A stretch of 64,000 nucleotides of DNA from Megachile rotundata (Eukaryota; Arthropoda; Insecta; Hymenoptera; Megachilidae), in contig NW_027473496.1 of the NCBI RefSeq assembly GCF_050947335.1, forward strand, positions 186,001-250,000, read 5' to 3'. Positions within the stretch are counted from its first letter, which is position 1. Each line of letters begins with the position of its first letter. The notes beneath the pieces are model-generated. The model was not told the DNA's origin, searched no databases, and saw only the letters and a program-made list of their open reading frames with translations. The position numbers were made by a program, and so were the translations under genes. Shown piece after piece: positions 39,001 to 51,921 of this stretch.

Positions 39001-42000
39001 CAGTCACGATAACTTAACATGACTAGATAGTACAGAGTCGAATTACAGCGGATATGTGCGAATTAGAGGCTGAATCGTGCGAAAATGAGCATAATTCGTG
39101 CAAACGAGCAAAATTGTTCATTGTGGTGTTGAATTGTGCTCAGATAGGATAACTTAACATAACTAGATAGAACAGAGACGAATTACAGCGGATATGTGCG
39201 AATTAGAGGCTGAATCGTGCGAAAATGAGCATAATTCGTTCAAAACGATCAAAATTGTTCATTGTGGTGTTGAATTGTGCTCAGTCACGATAACTTAACA
39301 TGACTAGATAGTACAGAGTCGAATTACAGCGGATATGTGCGAATTAGAGGCTGAATCGTGCGAAAATGAGCATAATTCGTGCAAAACGAGCAAAATTGTT
39401 CGTTGTGGTGTTGAATTGTGCTTAGATAGGATAACTTAACATAACTAGATAGTACAGAGTCGAATTACAGCGGATATGTGCGAATTAGAGGCTGAATCGT
39501 GCGAAGATGAGCATAATTCGTGCAAAACGAGCAAAATTGTTCATTGTGGTGTCGAATTGTGCTCAGATAGGATAACTTAACATAACTAGATAGTACAGAG
39601 TCGAATTACAGCGGATATGTGCGAATTAGAGGCTGAATCGTGCGAAAATGAGCATAATTCGTGCAAAACGAGCAAAATTGTTCATTGTGGTGTGGAATTG
39701 TGCTCAGATAGGATAACTTAACATAACTAGATAGTACAGAGTCGAATTACAGCGGATATGTGCGAATTAGAGGCTGAATCGTGCGAAAATGAGCATAATT
39801 CGTGCAAAACGAGCAAAATTGTTCATTGTGGTGTCGAATTGTGCTCAGATAGGATAACTTAACATAACTAGATAGTACAGAGTCGAATTACAGCGGATAT
39901 GTGCGAATTAGAGGCTGAATCGTGCGAAAATGAGCGTAATTCGTTCAAAACGATCAAAATTGTTCATTGTGGTGTTGAATTGTGCTCAGTTACTATAACT
40001 TAACATGACTAGATAGTACAGAGTCGAATTACAGCGGATATGTGCGAATTAGAGGCTGAATCGTGCGAAAATGAGCATAATTCGTGCAAAACGAGCAAAA
40101 TTGTTCATTGTGGTGTTGAATTGTGCTCAGTTACTATAACTTAACATGACTAGATAGTACAGAGTCGAATTACAGCGGATATGTGCGAATTAGAGGCTGA
40201 ATCGTGCGAAAATGAGCATAATTCGTGCAAAACGAGCAAAATTGTTCGTTGTGGTGTTGAATTGTGCTTAGATAGGATAACTTAACATAACTAGATAGTA
40301 CAGACTCGAATTACAGCGGATATGTGCGAATTAGAGGCTGAATCGTGCGAAAATGAGCATAATTCGTGCAAAACGAGCAAAATTGTTCATTGTGGTGTGG
40401 AATTGTGCTCAGATAGGATAACTTAACATAACTAGATAGTACAGAGTCGAATTACAGCGGATATGTGCGAATTAGAGGCTGAATCGTGCGAAAATGAGCA
40501 TAATTCGTGCAAAACGAGCAAAATTGTTCATTGTGGTGTCGAATTGTGCTCAGATAGGATAACTTAACATAACTAGATAGTACAGAGTCGAATTACAGCG
40601 GATATGTACGAATTAGAGGCTGAATCGTGCGAAAATGAGCATAATTCGTGCAAAACGAGCAAAATTGTTCGTTGTGGTGTTGAATTGTGCTTAGATAGGA
40701 TAACTTAACATAACTAGATAGTACAGAGTCGAATTACAGCGGATATGTGCGAATTAGAGGCTGAATCGTGCGAAGATGAGAATAATTCGTGCAAAACGAG
40801 CAAAATTGTTCATTGTGGTGTCGAATTGTGCTCAGATAGGATAACTTAACATAACTAGATAGTACAGAGTCGAATTACAGCGGATATGTGCGAATTAGAG
40901 GCTGAATCGTGCGAAAATGAGCATAATTCGTGCAAAACGAGCAAAATTGTTCATTGTGGTGTGGAATTGTGCTCAGATAGGATAACTTAATATAACTAGA
41001 TAGTACAGAGTCGAATTACAGCGGATATGTACGAATTAGAGGCTGAATCGTGCGAAAATGAGCATAATTCGTGCAAAACGAGCAAAATTGTTCATTGTGG
41101 TGTGGAATTGTGCTCAGATAGGATAACTTAACATAACTAGATAGTACAGAGTCGAATTACAGCGGATATGTGCGAATTAGAGGCTGAATCGTGCGAAAAT
41201 GAGCATAATTCGTGCAAAACGAGCAAAATTGTTCATTGTGGCGTTGAATTGTGCTCAGATAGGATAACTTAACATAACTAGATAGAACAGAGACGAATTA
41301 CAGCGGATATGTGCGAATTAGAGGCTGAATCGTGCGAAAATGAGCATAATTCGTGCAAAACGAGCAAAATTGTTCATTGTGGTGTTGAATTGTGCTCAGT
41401 TACTATAACTTAACATGACTAGATAGTACAGAGTCGAATTACAGCGGATATGTGCGAATTAGAGGCTGAATCGTGCGAAAATGAGCATAATTCGTGCAAA
41501 ACGAGCAAAATTGTTCGTTGTGGTGTTGAATTGTGCTTAGATAGGATAACTTAACATAACTAGATAGTACAGACTCGAATTACAGCGGATATGTGCGAAT
41601 TAGAGGCTGAATCGTGCGAAAATGAGCATAATTCGTGCAAAACGAGCAAAATTGTTCATTGTGGTGTCGAATTGTGCTCAGATAGGATAACTTAACATAA
41701 CTAGATAGTACAGAGTGGAATTACAGCGGATATGTGCTAATTAGAGGCTGAATCGTGCGAAAATGAGCATAATTCGTGCAAAACGAGCAAAATTGTTCAT
41801 TGTGGTGTGGAATTGTGCTCAGATAGGATAACTTAACATAACTAGATAGTACAGAGTCGAATTACAGCGGATATGTGCGAATTAGAGGCTGAATCGTGCG
41901 AAAATGAGCATAATTCGTGCAAAACGAGCAAAATTGTTCATTGTGGTGTCGAATTGTGCTCAGATAGGATAACTTAACATAACTAGATAGTACAGAGTCG

Positions 42001-44275
42001 AATTACAGCGGATATGTACGGATTAGAGGCTGAATCGTGCGAAAATGAGCATAATTCGTGCAAAACGAGCAAAATTGTTCATTGTGGTGTGGAATTGTTC
42101 TCAGATAGGATAACTTAACATAACTAGATAGTACAGAGTCGAATTACAGCGGATATGTGCGAATTAGAGGCTGAATCGTGCGAAAATGAGCATAATTCGT
42201 GCAAAACGAGCAAAATTGTTCATTGTGGTGTTGAATTGTGCTCAGATAGGATAACTTAACATAACTAGATAGAACAGAGACGAATTACAGCGGATATGTG
42301 CGAATTAGAGGCTGAATCGTGCGAAAATGAGCATAATTCGTGCAAAACGAGCAAAATTGTTCATTGTGGCGTTGAATTGTGCTCAGATAGGATAACTTAA
42401 CATAACTAGATAGAACAGAGACGAATTACAGCGGATATGTGCGAATTAGAGGCTGAATCGTGCGAAAATGAGCATAATTCGTGCAAAACGAGCAAAATTG
42501 TTCGTTGTGGTGTTGAATTGTGCTTAGATAGGATAACTTAACATAACTAGATAGTACAGAGTCGAATTACAGCGGATATGTGCGAATTAGAGGCTGAATC
42601 GTGCGAAGATGAGCATAATTCGTGCAAAACGAGCAAAATTGTTCATTGTGGTGTCGAATTGTGCTCAGATAGGATAACTTAACATAACTAGATAGTACAG
42701 AGTCGAATTACAGCGGATATGTGCGAATTAGAGGCTGAATCGTGCGAAAATGAGCATAATTCGTGCAAAACGAGCAAAATTGTTCATTGTGGTGTTGAAT
42801 TGTGCTCAGTTACTATAACTTAACATGACTAGATAGTACAGAGTCGAATTACAGCGGATATGTGCGAATTAGAGGCTGAATCGTGCGAAAATGAGCATAA
42901 TTCGTGCAAAACGAGCAAAATTGTTCGTTGTGGTGTTGAATTGTGCTTAGATAGGATAACTTAACATAACTAGATAGTACAGACTCGAATTACAGCGGAT
43001 ATGTGCGAATTAGAGGCTGAATCGTGCGAAAATGAGCATAATTCGTGCAAAACGAGCAAAATTGTTCATTGTGGTGTCGAATTGTGCTCAGATAGGATAA
43101 CTTAACATAACTAGATAGTACAGAGTCGAATTACAGCGGATATGTGCGAATTAGAGGCTGAATCGTGCGAAAATGAGCATAATTCGTGCAAAACGAGCAA
43201 AATTGTTCATTGTGGTGTGGAATTGTGCTCAGATAGGATAACTTAACATAACTAGATAGTACAGAGTCGAATTACAGCGGATATGTGCGAATTAGAGGCT
43301 GAATCGTGCGAAAATGAGCATAATTCGTGCAAAACGAGCAAAATTGTTCATTGTGGTGTCGAATTGTGCTCAGATAGGATAACTTAACATAACTAGATAG
43401 TACAGAGTCGAATTACAGCGGATATGTACGAATTAGAGGCTGAATCGTGCGAAAATGAGCATAATTCGTGCAAAACGAGCAAAATTGTTCATTGTGGTGT
43501 GGAATTGTGCTCAGATAGGATAACTTAACATAACTAGATAGTACAGAGTCGAATTACAGCGGATATGTGCGAATTAGAGGCTGAATCGTGCGAAAATGAG
43601 CATAATTCGTGCAAAACGAGCAAAATTGTTCATTGTGGTGTTGAATTGTGCTCAGATAGGATAACTTAACATAACTAGATAGAACAGAGACGAATTACAG
43701 CGAATATGTGCGAATTAGAGGCTGAATCGTGCGAAAATGAGCATAATTCGTTCAAAACGATCAAAATTGTTCATTGTGGTGTTGAATTGTGCTCAGTCAC
43801 GATAACTTAACATGACTAGATAGTACAGAGTCGAATTACAGCGGATATGTGCGAATTAGAGGCTGAATCGTGCGAAAATGAGCATAATTCGTGCAAAACG
43901 AGCAAAATTGTTCGTTGTGGTGTTGAATTGTGCTTAGATAGGATAACTTAACATAACTAGATAGTACAGAGTCGAATTACAGCGGATATGTGCGAATTAG
44001 AGGCTGAATCGTGCGAAGATGAGCATAATTCGTGCAAAACGAGCAAAATTGTTCATTGTGGTGTCGAATTGTGCTCAGATAGGATAACTTAACATAACTA
44101 GATAGTACAGAGTCGAATTACAGCGGATATGTGCGAATTAGAGGCTGAATCGTGCGAAAATGAGCATAATTCGTGCAAAACGAGCAAAATTGTTCATTGT
44201 GGTGTGGAATTGTGCTCAGATAGGATAACTTAATATAACTAGATAGTACAGAGTCGAATTACAGCGGATATGTGC
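36100..44275 (+). repeat. 58-monomer HOR, copy 2 of 8-kb tandem duplication
   Basis: The rare markers of copy 1 reappear at an offset of 8035 bp up to the GAGCGTAATTC monomer (31870/39905) and of 8176 bp from 32011/40187 onward. The difference is exactly one extra CAGTTACTAT monomer at 40046. The only base differences I noticed are GATGAGAATAATTCG near 40780 and TTAATATAAC at 44234. Homology starts at 36100, where copy 1 ends, so this is a clean tandem duplication, very recent by satellite standards. Confidence 0.95.
40046..40186 (+). repeat. Extra monomer distinguishing the two 8-kb copies
   Basis: This CAGTTACTAT/ACATGAC monomer follows the GAGCGTAATTC monomer at 39905 and has no partner after 31870 in copy 1, which goes straight to the CGTTGTGG/CTTAG/GACTCG monomer. 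In the earlier part of both copies (28911-29192 and 36946-37227) the same two monomers do occur together. Loss in copy 1 or conversion-mediated gain in copy 2 is therefore equally possible. Confidence 0.85.
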
Positions 44276-47200
44276 GAATTAGAGGCTGAATCGTGCGAAA
44301 ATGAGCATAATTCGTGCATAACGAGCAAAATTGTTCATTGTGGTGTCGAATTGTGCTCAGATAGGATAACTTAACATAACTAGATAGTACAGAGTCGAAT
44401 TACAGCGGATATGTGCGAATTAGAGGCTGAATCGTGCGAAAATGAGCATAATTCGTGCAAAACGAGCAAAATTGTTCATTGTGGTGTGGAATTGTGCTCA
44501 GATAGGATAACTTAACATAACTAGATAGTACAGAGTCGAATTACAGCGGATATGTGCGAATTAGAGGCTGAATCGTGCGAAAATGAGCATAATTCGTGCA
44601 AAACGAGCAAAATTGTTCATTGTGGTGACGAATTGTGCTCAGATAGGATAACTTAACATAACTAGATAGTACAGAGTCGAATTACAGCGGATATGTACGA
44701 ATTAGAGGCTGAATCGTGCGAAAATGAGCATAATTCGTGCAAAACGAGCAAAATTGTTCATTGTGGTGTGGAATTGTGCTCAGATAGGATAACTTAACAT
44801 AACTAGATAGTACAGAGTCGAATCACAGCGGATATGTGCGAATTAGAGGCTGAATCGTGCGAAAATGAGCATAATTCGTGCAAAACGAGCAAAATTGTTC
44901 ATTGTGGCGTTGAATTGTGCTCAGATAGGATAACTTAACATAACTAGATAGAACAGAGACGAATTACAGCGGATATGTGCGAATTAGAGGCTGAATCGTG
45001 CGAAAATGAGCATAATTCGTGCAAAACGAGCAAAATTGTTCGTTGTGGTGTTGAATTGTGCTTAGATAGGATAACTTAACATAACTAGATAGTACAGAGT
45101 CGAATTACAGCGGATATGTGCGAATTAGAGGCTGAATCGTGCGAAAATGAGCATAATTCGTGCAAAACGAGCAAAATTGTTCGTTGTGGTGTTGAATTGT
45201 GCTCAGATAGGATAACGTAACATAACTAGATAGTACAGAGTCGAATTACAGCGGATATCTGCGAATTAGAGGCTGAGTCGTTCGAAAATGAGCAAAATTC
45301 GTGCGAAAATGAGCATAATTCGTGCAAAACGAGCAAAATTGTTCATTGTGGTGTCGAATTGTGCTCAGATAGGATAACTTAACATAACTTGATAGTACAG
45401 AGTCGAATTACAGCGGATATGTGCGAATTAGAGGCTGAATCGTGCGAAAATGAGCGTAATTCGTTCAAAACGATCAAAATTGTTCATTGTGGTGTTGAAT
45501 TGTGCTCAGTTACTATAACTTAACATGACTAGATAGTACAGAGTCGAATTACAGCGGATATGTGCGAATTAGAGGCTGAATCGTGCGAAAATGAGCATAA
45601 TTCGTGCAAAACGAGCAAAATTGTTCATTGTGGTGTCGAATTGTGCTCAGATAGGATAACTTAACATAACTAGATAGTACAGAGTCGAATTACAGCGGAT
45701 ATGTACGAATTAGAGGCTGAATCGTGCGAAAATGAGCATAATTCGTGCAAAACGAGCAAAATTGTTCATTGTGGTGTGGAATTGTGCGCAGATAGGATAA
45801 CTTAACATAACTAGATAGTACAGAGTCGAATTACAGCGGATATGTGCGAATTAGAGGCTGAATCGTGCGAAAATGAGCATAATTCGTGCAAAACGAGCAA
45901 AATTGTTCATTGTGGTGTTGAATTGTGCTCAGATAGGATAACTTAACATAACTAGATAGAACAGAGACGAATTACAGCGGATATGTGCGAATTAGAGGCT
46001 GAATCGTGCGAAAATGAGCATAATTCGTTCAAAACGATCAAAATTGTTCATTGTGGTGTCGAATTGTGCTCAGATAGGATAACTTAACATAACTAGATAG
46101 TACAGAGTCGAATTACAGCGGATATGTGCGAATTAGAGGCTGAATCGTGCGAAAATGAGCATAATTCGTGCAAAACGAGCAAAATTGTTCATTGTGGTGA
46201 CGAATTGTGCTCAGATAGGATAACTTAACATAACTAGATAGTACAGAGTCGAATTACAGCGGATATGTACGAATTAGAGGCTGAATCGTGCGAAAATGAG
46301 CATAATTCGTGCAAAACGAGCAAAATTGTTCATTGTGGTGTGGAATTGTGCTCAGATAGGATAACTTAACATAACTAGATAGAACAGAGACGAATTACAG
46401 CGGATATGTGCGAATTAGAGGCTGAATCGTGCGAAAATGAGCATAATTCGTTCAAAACGATCAAAATTGTTCATTGTGGTGTTGAATTGTGCTCAGTCAC
46501 GATAACTTAACATGACTAGATAGTACAGAGTCGAATTACAGCGGATATGTGCGAATTAGAGGCTGAATCGTGCGAAAATGAGCATAATTCGTGCAAACGA
46601 GCAAAATTGTTCATTGTGGTGTTGAATTGTGCTCAGTCACGATAACTTAACATGACTAGATAGTACAGAGTCGAATTACAGCGGATATGTGCGAATTAGA
46701 GGCTGAATCGTGCGAAAATGAGCATAATTCGTGCAAACGAGCAAAATTGTTCATTGTGGTGTTGAATTGTGCTCAGATAGGATAACTTAACATAACTAGA
46801 TAGAACAGAGACGAATTACAGCGGATATGTGCGAATTAGAGGCTGAATCGTGCGAAAATGAGCATAATTCGTTCAAAACGATCAAAATTGTTCATTGTGG
46901 TGTTGAATTGTGCTCAGTCACGATAACTTAACATGACTAGATAGTACAGAGTCGAATTACAGCGGATATGTGCGAATTAGAGGCTGAATCGTGCGAAAAT
47001 GAGCATAATTCGTGCAAAACGAGCAAAATTGTTCGTTGTGGTGTTGAATTGTGCTTAGATAGGATAACTTAACATAACTAGATAGTACAGAGTCGAATTA
47101 CAGCGGATATGTGCGAATTAGAGGCTGAATCGTGCGAAGATGAGCATAATTCGTGCAAAACGAGCAAAATTGTTCATTGTGGTGTCGAATTGTGCTCAGA

Positions 47201-48524
47201 TAGGATAACTTAACATAACTAGATAGTACAGAGTCGAATTACAGCGGATATGTGCGAATTAGAGGCTGAATCGTGCGAAAATGAGCATAATTCGTGCAAA
47301 ACGAGCAAAATTGTTCATTGTGGTGTCGAATTGTGCTCAGATAGGATAACTTAACATAACTAGATAGTACAGAGTGGAATTACAGCGGATATGTGCTAAT
47401 TAGAGGCTGAATCGTGCGAAAATGAGCATAATTCGTGCAAAACGAGCAAAATTGTTCATTGTGGTGTGGAATTGTGCTCAGATAGGATAACTTAACATAA
47501 CTAGATAGTACAGAGTCGAATTACAGCGGATATGTGCGAATTAGAGGCTGAATCGTGCGAAAATGAGCATAATTCGTGCAAAACGAGCAAAATTGTTCAT
47601 TGTGGCGTTGAATTGTGCTCAGATAGGATAACTTAACATAACTAGATAGAACAGAGACGAATTACAGCGGATATGTGCGAATTAGAGGCTGAATCGTGCG
47701 AAAATGAGCATAATTCGTGCAAAACGAGCAAAATTGTTAGTTGTGGTGTTGAATTGTGCTTAGATAGGATAACTTAACATAACTAGATAGTACAGAGTCG
47801 AATTACAGCGGATATGTGCGAATTAGAGGCTGAATCGTGCGAAGATGAGCATAATTCGTGCAAAACGAGCAAAATTGTTCATTGTGGTGTCGAATTGTGC
47901 TCAGATAGGATAACTTAACATAACTAGATAGTACAGAGTCGAATTACAGCGGATATGTGCGAATTAGAGGCTGAATCGTGCGAAAATGAGCATAATTCGT
48001 GCAAAACGAGCAAAATTGTTCATTGTGGTGTTGAATTGTGCTCAGTTACTATAACTTAACATGACTAGATAGTACAGAGTCGAATTACAGCGGATATGTG
48101 CGAATTAGAGGCTGAATCGTGCGAAAATGAGCATAATTCGTGCGAAACGAGCAAAATTGTTCGTTGTGGTGTTGAATTGTGCTTAGATAGGATAACTTAA
48201 CATAACTAGATAGTACAGACTCGAATTACAGCGGATATGTGCGAATTAGAGGCTGAATCGTGCGAAAATGAGCATAATTCGTGCAAAACGAGCAAAATTG
48301 TTCATTGTGGTGTCGAATTGTGCTCAGATAGGATAACTTAACATAACTAGATAGTACAGAGTCGAATTACAGCGGATATGTGCGAATTAGAGGCTGAATC
48401 GTGCGAAAATGAGCATAATTCGTGCAAAACGAGCAAAATTGTTCATTGTGGTGTGGAATTGTGCTCAGATAGGATAACTTAACATAACTAGATAGTACAG
48501 AGTCGAATTACAGCGGATATGTGC
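44276..48524 (+). repeat. Domain 2 right mosaic (30 monomers)
   Basis: This region reuses pieces of the 8-kb repeat in shuffled order: GGTGACGAATT monomers (44558, 46130), GAGCGTAATTC (45425), GCGCAG (45707), 140-bp monomers (46553, 46693), GAGTGGAATT (47256) and GAAGATGAG (47115, 47820). Relative to copy 2 the offset falls from 8479 bp at 45455 to 7915 bp at 45788, a loss of exactly four monomers. Private changes such as GCATAACGAGC (44276), AATCACAGC (near 44821) and GTTAGTTG (47679) suggest it is older than the duplication. Confidence 0.85.
45122..45424 (+). repeat. Domain 1 segment implanted in domain 2
   Basis: Monomer 45122 has the M14 signature (CGTTGTGG, AACGTAAC, ending ATCTGC) and 45263 is a 162-bp M1 (GAGTCGTTCG). 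Together they reproduce the M14-M1 junction seen at 6430-6732 and other HOR boundaries. The nearest other L1 monomer is 21 kb away. Just after the M1 tail the array returns to domain 2 variants (GAGCGTAATTC at 45425). ACATAACTTGATAG near 45383 is private. This looks like gene conversion or a short duplicative transfer between domains. Confidence 0.9.
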
Positions 48525-48558
48525 GAATTAGAGGCTGAATCGTGCGAAAATGAGCAAA

Positions 48559-48575
48559 ATTCATTCAAAACGGGC
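48559..48575 (+). promoter_or_regulatory. Degenerate CENP-B-box-like site
   Basis: ATTCATTCAAAACGGGC has CGGG but TTCA instead of TTCG, so 8 of 9 essential bases match. It sits in monomer 48525, the first of domain 3, and shares the GAGCAAAATTC context of the five perfect sites. Confidence 0.45.
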
Positions 48576-48840
48576 AAAATTGTTCATTGTGGTGTTGAAT
48601 TGTGCTCAGTTACTATAACTTAACATGACTAGATAGTACAGAGTCGAATTGCAGAAGATATGTGCGAATTAGAGGCCGAATCATGCGAAAATGAGCCTAA
48701 TTCGTGCAAAACGAGCAAAATTGTTCATTGTGGTGTTGAATTGTGCTCAGATAGGATAACTTAACATAACTAGATAGTACAGAGTCGAATTACAGCGGAT
48801 ATGTGCGAATTAGAGGCTGAATCGTGCGAAAATGAGCAAA

Positions 48841-48857
48841 ATTCGTTCAAAACGGGC
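48841..48857 (+). promoter_or_regulatory. CENP-B-box-like site
   Basis: ATTCGTTCAAAACGGGC fits the core NTTCGNNNNANNCGGGN at all nine essential positions. CENP-B, a centromere protein descended from a pogo-type transposase, binds this box in mammalian centromeric satellites. The site is at offsets 35-51 of monomer 48807. Binding in this unknown organism is inference. Confidence 0.6.
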
Positions 48858-49370
48858 AAAATTGTTCATTGTGGTGATGAATTGTGCTCAGATAGGATAA
48901 CTTAACATAACTAGATAGTACAGAGTCGAATTACAGCGGATATGTGCGAATTAGAGGTTGAATCGTGCGAAAATGAGCATAATTCGTTCAAAACGAGCAA
49001 AATTGTTCATTGTGGTGTTGAATTGTGCTCAGTTACTATAACTTAACATGACTAGATAGTACAGAGTCGAATTACAGCGGATATGTGCGAATTAGAGGCT
49101 GAATCGTGCGAAAATGAGCATAATTCGTTCAAAACGAGCAAAATTGTTCATTGTGGTGTTGAATTGTGCTCAGTTACTATAACTTAACATGACTAGATAG
49201 TACAGAGTCGAATTACAGCGGATATGTGCGAATTAGATGCTGAATCGTGCGAAAATGAGCATAATTCGTGCAAAACGAGCAAAATTGTTCATTGTGGTGT
49301 TGAATTGTGCTCAGATAGGATAACTTAACATAACTAGATAGTACAGAGTCGAATTACTGCGGATATGTGC

Positions 49371-49531
49371 GAATTAGAGGCTGAATCGTTCGAAAATGAG
49401 CAAAATTCGTTCAAAACGAGCAAAATTCGTGCAGAACGAGCAAAATTGTTCATTGTGGTGTTGAATTGTGCTCAGATAGGATAACTTAACATAACTAGAT
49501 AGTACAGAGTCGAATTACAGCGGATATGTGC
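49371..49531 (+). repeat. 161-bp long monomer, type L2 (19 copies)
   Basis: L2 has one extra 20-bp subunit, but of the AAAACGAGC type: a GCAAAATTCGTTCAAAACGA unit is followed by GCAAAATTCGTGCAGAACGA. L1 instead duplicated the GAAAATGAGC subunit with 21 bp. Starts are 49371, 50378, 50821, 50982, 51143, 51445, 53016, 53318, 54748, 55332, 56198, 56641, 57366, 58232, 58816, 60387, 60971, 61837 and 63267. Three occur in direct succession at 50821-51303. L2 monomers therefore carry two near-CENP-B-box sites 20 bp apart. Confidence 0.93.
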
Positions 49532-51780
49532 GAATTAGAGGCTGAATCGTGCGAAAATGAGCATAATTCGTTCAAAACGAGCAAAATTGTTCGTTGTGGT
49601 GTTGAATTGTGCTCAGATAGGATAACTTAACATAACTAGATAGTACAGAGTCGAATTACAGCGGATATGTGCGAATTAGAGGTTGAATCGTGCGAAAATG
49701 AGCATAATTCGTTCAAAACGAGCAAAATTGTTCATTGTGGTGTTGAATTGTGCTCAGTTACTATAACTTAACATGACTAGATAGTACAGAGTCGAATTAC
49801 AGCGGATATGTGCGAATTAGAGGCTGAATCGTGCGAAAATGAGCATAATTCGTTCAAAACGAGCAAAATTGTTCATTGTGGTGTTGAATTGTGCTCAGTT
49901 ACTATAACTTAACATGACTAGATAGTACAGAGTCGAATTACAGCGGATATGTGCGAATTAGATGCTGAATCGTGCGAAAATGAGCATAATTCGTGCAAAA
50001 CGAGCAAAATTGTTCATTGTGGTGTTGAATTGTGCTCAGATAGGATAACTTAACATAACTAGATAGTACAGAGTCGAATTACAGCGGATATGTGCGAATA
50101 AGAGGCTGAATCGTGCGAAAATGAGCATAATTCGTTCAAAACGAGCAAAATTGTTCATTGTGGTGTTGAATTGTGCTCAGTTACTATAACTTAACATGAC
50201 TAGATAGTACAGAGTCGAATTACAGCGGATATGTGCGAATTAGATGCTGAATCGTGCGAAAATGAGCATAATTCGTGCAAAACGAGCAAAATTGTTCATT
50301 GTGGTGTTGAATTGTGCTCAGATAGGATAACTTAACATAACTAGATAGTACAGAGTCGAATTACTGCGGATATGTGCGAATTAGAGGCTGAATCGTTCGA
50401 AAATGAGCAAAATTCGTTCAAAACGAGCAAAATTCGTGCAGAACGAGCAAAATTGTTCGTTGTGGTGTTGAATTGTGCTCAGATAGGATAACTTAACATA
50501 ACTAGATAGTACAGAGTCGAATTACAGCGGATATGTGCGAATTCGAGGCTGAATCGTGCGAAAATGAGCATAATTCGTTCAAAACGAGCAAAATTGTTCA
50601 TTGTGGTGTTGAATTGTGCTCAGATAGGATAACTTAACATAACTAGATAGTACAGAGTCGAATTACAGCGGATATGTGCGAATTAGAGGCTGAATCGTGC
50701 GAAAATGAGCATAATTCGTTCAAAACGAGCAAAATTGTTCGTTGTGGTGTTGAATTGTGCTCAGATAGGATAACTTAACATAACTAGATAGTACAGAGTC
50801 GAATTACAGCGGATATCTGCGAATTAGAGGCTGAATCGTTCGAAAATGAGCAAAATTCGTTCAAAACGAGCAAAATTCGTGCAAAACGAGCAAAATTGTT
50901 CATTGTGGTGTCGAATTGTGCTCAGATAGGATAACTTAACATAACTAGATAGTACAGAGTCGAATTACAGCGGATATCTGCGAATTAGAGGCTGAATCGT
51001 TCGAAAATGAGCAAAATTCGTTCAAAACGAGCAAAATTCGTGCAAAACGAGCAAAATTGTTCATTGTGGTGTCGAATTGTGCTCAGATAGGATAACTTAA
51101 CATAACTAGATAGTACAGAGCCGAATTACTGCGGATATGTGCGAATTAGAGGCTGAATCGTTCGAAAATGAGCAAAATTCGTTCAAAACGAGCAAAATTC
51201 GTGCAGAACGAGCAAAATTGTTCATTGTGGTGTTGAATTGTGCTCAGATAGGATAAGTTAACATAACTAGATAGTACAGAGTCGAATTACAGCGGATATG
51301 TGCGAATTAGAGGCTGAATCGTGCGAAAATGAGCATAATTCGTTCAAAACGAGCAAAATTGTTCGTTGTGGTGTTGAATTGTGCTCAGATAGGATAACTT
51401 AACATAACTAGATAGTACAGAGTCGAATTACAGCGGATATGTGCGAATTAGAGGCTGAATCGTTCGAAAATGAGCAAAATTCGTTCAAAACGAGCAAAAT
51501 TCGTGCAAAACGAGCAAAATTGTTCATTGTGGTGTTGAATTGTGCTCAGATAGGATAACTTAACATAACTAGATAGTACAGAGTCGAATTGCAGCGGATA
51601 TGTGCGAATTAGAGGCCGAATCAGGCGAAAATGAGCCTAATTCGTGCAAAACGAGCAAAATTGTTCATTGTGGTGTTGAATTGTGCTCAGATAGGATAAC
51701 TTAACATAACTAGATAGTACAGAGTCGAATTACAGCGGATATGTGCGAATTAGAGGCTGAATCGTGCGAAAATGAGCAAA

Positions 51781-51797
51781 ATTCGTTCAAAACGGGC
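51781..51797 (+). promoter_or_regulatory. CENP-B-box-like site
   Basis: This is the same 17-base site, with all nine essential bases, at offsets 35-51 of monomer 51747. That monomer follows a GAGCCTAATTC monomer, the usual context of the CGGG variant. Confidence 0.6.
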
Positions 51798-51921
51798 AAA
51801 ATTGTTCATTGTGGTGTTGAATTGTGCTCAGATAGGATAACTTAACATAACTAGATAGTACAGAGTCGAATTACGGCGGATATGTGCGAATTAGAGGCTG
51901 AATCGTGCGAAAATGAGCAAA

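Larger units (their letters stand above)
24965..48524 (+). repeat. Domain 2: homogeneous 141-bp monomers, 8-kb HOR
   Basis: There are 167 monomers, only one of them long (45263). Diagnostic variants are TGGAATT, ATGTAC junctions, GAAGATGAG, AGTACAGACTCG, TGGCGTTG, GAGCGTAATTC and the 140-bp monomers. Local order is built from recurrent small groups, for example CTTAG then GAAGATGAG then TGGAATT, and alternating AGAACAGAGACG/CAGTCACGAT. The large duplication occupies the centre, with looser mosaics on both sides. Confidence 0.9.

Noticed and set aside
50539..50544. Unique GAATTC restriction site from the GAATTCGAGG change
   Set aside because: It is a private one-base variant with no wider significance, useful only as a map marker.
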